A DNA stretch of 64,000 nt from Lachnospiraceae bacterium 10-1 (GTDB taxonomy: Bacteria; Bacillota; Clostridia; Lachnospirales; Lachnospiraceae): positions 179,923 to 243,922 of the forward strand of contig KE159817.1 in NCBI GenBank assembly GCA_000403495.2. Direction: 5' to 3'. The notes under the pieces are model-generated. The model worked only from the letters and a program-made list of their open reading frames with translations. It did no database searches and was not told the origin of the DNA. Shown here piece after piece: positions 62,216 to 64,000 of this stretch (its first letter is position 1; the number at the start of each line of letters is the position of its first letter). Made by a program: the position numbers and the translations under genes.

Positions 62216-64000
62216 CTAGTTTTCTTCACACATAGCCTGTGGCATACTTTCTTGTGATTCCATGTAGTTATTCGCACCAAATATATCATAAATATTGAAA
62301 ACAGGCGTACCAAATGTTTCTGTCATATATGCATGCCCCTCTAAACCTTCTCCACCCCCTAATGCAACAGAAATCCCAACAGGATGAATATCATTCCCTT
62401 CCCCAGAAAAAAGAAGATCTATACTTCCAAACCAGCCTAACCCACCACTAATTCCAATCACTGTTGAAAACCCTTCTGTTTCACGAACGTTTTCCAATCT
62501 TGGATAGTATGAAACAACAACCATTCCTGAAACTCCTTCACCTATACAAACTCCTGCTCCACCTGTTGCTTGAAATTGCGTATTTCCCCTTGTGTCAGAT
62601 GCCATTTGAACCGATCCAGCTAACTTTCCTCCTGATCCGATGCTTCCAGCTACTCCAAGTGTTACTACACCTTTGATAGAATTGTTATTGATCACCTTCT
62701 TAGCTGCTGCTCCATAAATGGATGTTGTACATTTAATATCACTCTCTACATATGTGCCTACATCCTTAATGAAGTTTCCGACCTTCACCCCAAAAGTTCT
62801 TATTTCATTTCCAACATAATTTCCAGTAAAATTAATTAGTTCTCCTGACAACTGTGAAGTAGGTGAATTTCCCATAATCTCTCCTATTTCCTGAGTCATA
62901 CTTCCTACTGTTCCACATGCATCCTGCACCATATTTCCTACTGTACTATATATTTCTTCTGTTGCATTACCTATCGCTTCCCCTACTTCCCCAGCAGCAT
63001 TTCCTATCGTTTCTCCTAAACTTGTAATTGCATTACCAATGCTTTCTCCAATAGCTGTATAATCTGGCTCCCTACCATTTTTATCCACCAAATCTATTGG
63101 TTTATTCCAGCAATAATCATACCGATTCAATGTCGCCAAGACTGCATTATTCCCCTTAATCACATCCTCTGCTCCAAACCTTCCATTCCCTGCCAGATAT
63201 TCCCTTGCCTGGGCAAAGTATGTCCCACTCCCTTCATCATACCGGTACCCTGTATATCCGAAAGGCTGCTCTATCCCCTGCCCATCATAAGGATTAGGGA
63301 TTCCTGCTTCCTCCAGTTCCTTCCCCAGATCATTTCCAAACTCGTCATAGCCATAGGTCAGATAATAGTTCCTTCCTGCTACTGCGCTTTCTTTCGCTCT
63401 GAATCCGCTGACGCGCAGAGGACTCCCCAGTTCATCCTGCAGGTAGTAGTGCAGGCCGGAAAATGCTGTCCTGCCCAATGGTTTCTTACCTTTCGAGGCT
63501 TCTTCCATTGCCGCCGCTGTCCCGTCAAAGTAGAATCTCTGGCTGCATTCTTCATTTTTATATATTCCCATAAGGTTATGGTAGGGCTTGGTCAGATCAA
63601 GAAGATAATCCTCCTCTCTCCCGTTGATGCTCCTTCCCATTCTCTGTCCCAGTCCGTTATAGAGATAAAGGCTTTCTTCTCCCCTGTCATTCCATGACTT
63701 TGACAGACGGTTCATGGCTCCATATTCGTATCCATGAAGCAGCTTTTCTTCCAGCTCCTCCCTGATCAGGTTTCCCCTTCCGTCATATCCGTACTCTGTC
63801 CTGGCTTTCCCTTCCTCCTTAAACATCAGCCGGTTTAAGGCATCATAATGATAGGAAGTGTTTCTTCCCTTCTCCAAATCCTCCAGGCAGCTTCTGTTCC
63901 CGAAGGAATCGTATGCATAGGCTCTTATGGCATTTCCATCCTTGGAAACCTCTGCAATTCTGCTTAAGCTGTCATATCCGTACTCATACCTTCCGCTTTC
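62216..64000 (-). CDS. RHS/YD-repeat polymorphic toxin, 5' end beyond the window
   Basis: The leftward frame is open from the right edge to 62216, 594 codons seen. YD-repeats run from the edge (YEYGYDSLSRIAEVSKDG, YHYDALNRLMFKEEG, YGYDGRGNLIREELEE). The RHS core ends with FGYTGYRYDEGSGTYFAQAR and NRYDYCWNKPIDLVDKNGRE near nt 63067. After it, a variable C-terminal region of about 283 residues: helical repeats with the IGNA motif (IGESIGNAITSLGETIGNAA), then a Gly-rich beta region (VTLGVAGSIGSGGKLAGSV, ISVALGGGEGLEGHAYMTET). No catalytic motif is seen, so pore or membrane action is possible. Followed by tandem immunity candidates. Confidence 0.9.
   Translation of the reverse strand, partial: ESGRYEYGYDSLSRIAEVSKDGNAIRAYAYDSFGNRSCLEDLEKGRNTSYHYDALNRLMFKEEGKARTEYGYDGRGNLIREELEEKLLHGYEYGAMNRLSKSWNDRGEESLYLYNGLGQRMGRSINGREEDYLLDLTKPYHNLMGIYKNEECSQRFYFDGTAAAMEEASKGKKPLGRTAFSGLHYYLQDELGSPLRVSGFRAKESAVAGRNYYLTYGYDEFGNDLGKELEEAGIPNPYDGQGIEQPFGYTGYRYDEGSGTYFAQAREYLAGNGRFGAEDVIKGNNAVLATLNRYDYCWNKPIDLVDKNGREPDYTAIGESIGNAITSLGETIGNAAGEVGEAIGNATEEIYSTVGNMVQDACGTVGSMTQEIGEIMGNSPTSQLSGELINFTGNYVGNEIRTFGVKVGNFIKDVGTYVESDIKCTTSIYGAAAKKVINNNSIKGVVTLGVAGSIGSGGKLAGSVQMASDTRGNTQFQATGGAGVCIGEGVSGMVVVSYYPRLENVRETEGFSTVIGISGGLGWFGSIDLLFSGEGNDIHPVGISVALGGGEGLEGHAYMTETFGTPVFNIYDIFGANNYMESQESMPQAMCEEN

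Noticed and set aside
1..64000. CRISPR arrays, tRNA or rRNA genes and riboswitches
   Set aside because: No spaced direct repeats, no cloverleaf with a CCA-type acceptor, no rRNA stretch and no riboswitch core was seen on either strand.

Overview
This window looks like a chromosomal segment of a low-GC, Gram-positive anaerobe of the Lachnospiraceae type (Clostridium cluster XIVa). The evidence is the gene order PBP2-minCDE-rodA-mgsA, a yggS-sepF-aroB-lspA-rluD run, strong AGGAGG ribosome binding sites with some TTG/GTG starts, Gram-positive-type LexA boxes, and the lack of any outer-membrane genes. The taxonomic call is inference from gene order, not from a search.

Region 1 (1-19.0 kb) is ordinary core chromosome. 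It holds a cell-shape and division cluster: partial PBP2, MinC/D/E, RodA, methylglyoxal synthase and a lipoprotein D,D-carboxypeptidase. A small P-loop protein, an HlyD-like protein, YggS, SepF, AroB, LspA and an RluD-type pseudouridine synthase follow. Then come a cytidylate-kinase-like protein, D-aminoacyl-tRNA deacylase, an AI-2E family transporter, a TtcA-like enzyme, a tyrosine recombinase, and a divergent SOS pair (LysM/YneA-like protein and LexA) with several LexA boxes between them.

Region 2 (19.0-25.8 kb) is an insertion-sequence cluster. It contains one complete IS66-type element without visible target duplication. A second IS66-type element has an 8-bp duplication (TATATTTC), and its tnpC is split by an IS256-type element that made its own 8-bp duplication (GAACTGGA).

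Region 3 (25.8-34 kb) is a decayed accessory strip. It holds remnants of a HEPN-domain protein, a lysine 2,3-aminomutase (KamA), an RHS protein and a TIR-domain protein. Apparently intact genes here are a DUF4365-like QxK nuclease-like protein, a Clp-type AAA+ ATPase with an overlapping four-helix membrane partner, and two membrane proteins of unknown function.

Region 4 (33.6-64 kb, all on the minus strand) is the most interesting part. It has two VgrG-like spike proteins, two DUF4280 (PAAR-like) tips fused to cell-wall-hydrolase-like domains, two DcrB/EagR-like putative effector chaperones, and an Hsp70-like ATPase. It also has two unrecognised proteins beside the Hsp70 gene, an active PP2C phosphatase, a PP2C-TM-TPR protein that has lost metal ligands, two FHA proteins and an RHS toxin. 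Each effector is followed by a membrane or lipoprotein candidate immunity gene, some duplicated. This resembles the spike/effector/chaperone/FHA-phosphatase parts of a type VI or related contractile injection system placed in a Gram-positive genome. No sheath, tube, membrane complex or kinase is visible in this window. How these parts work together is inference: effectors with PAAR-like tips would be loaded on the spikes by the DcrB-like chaperones, delivery would be gated by the FHA/PP2C branch, and the lipoprotein and membrane-anchored partners would protect the producer from its own wall hydrolases.
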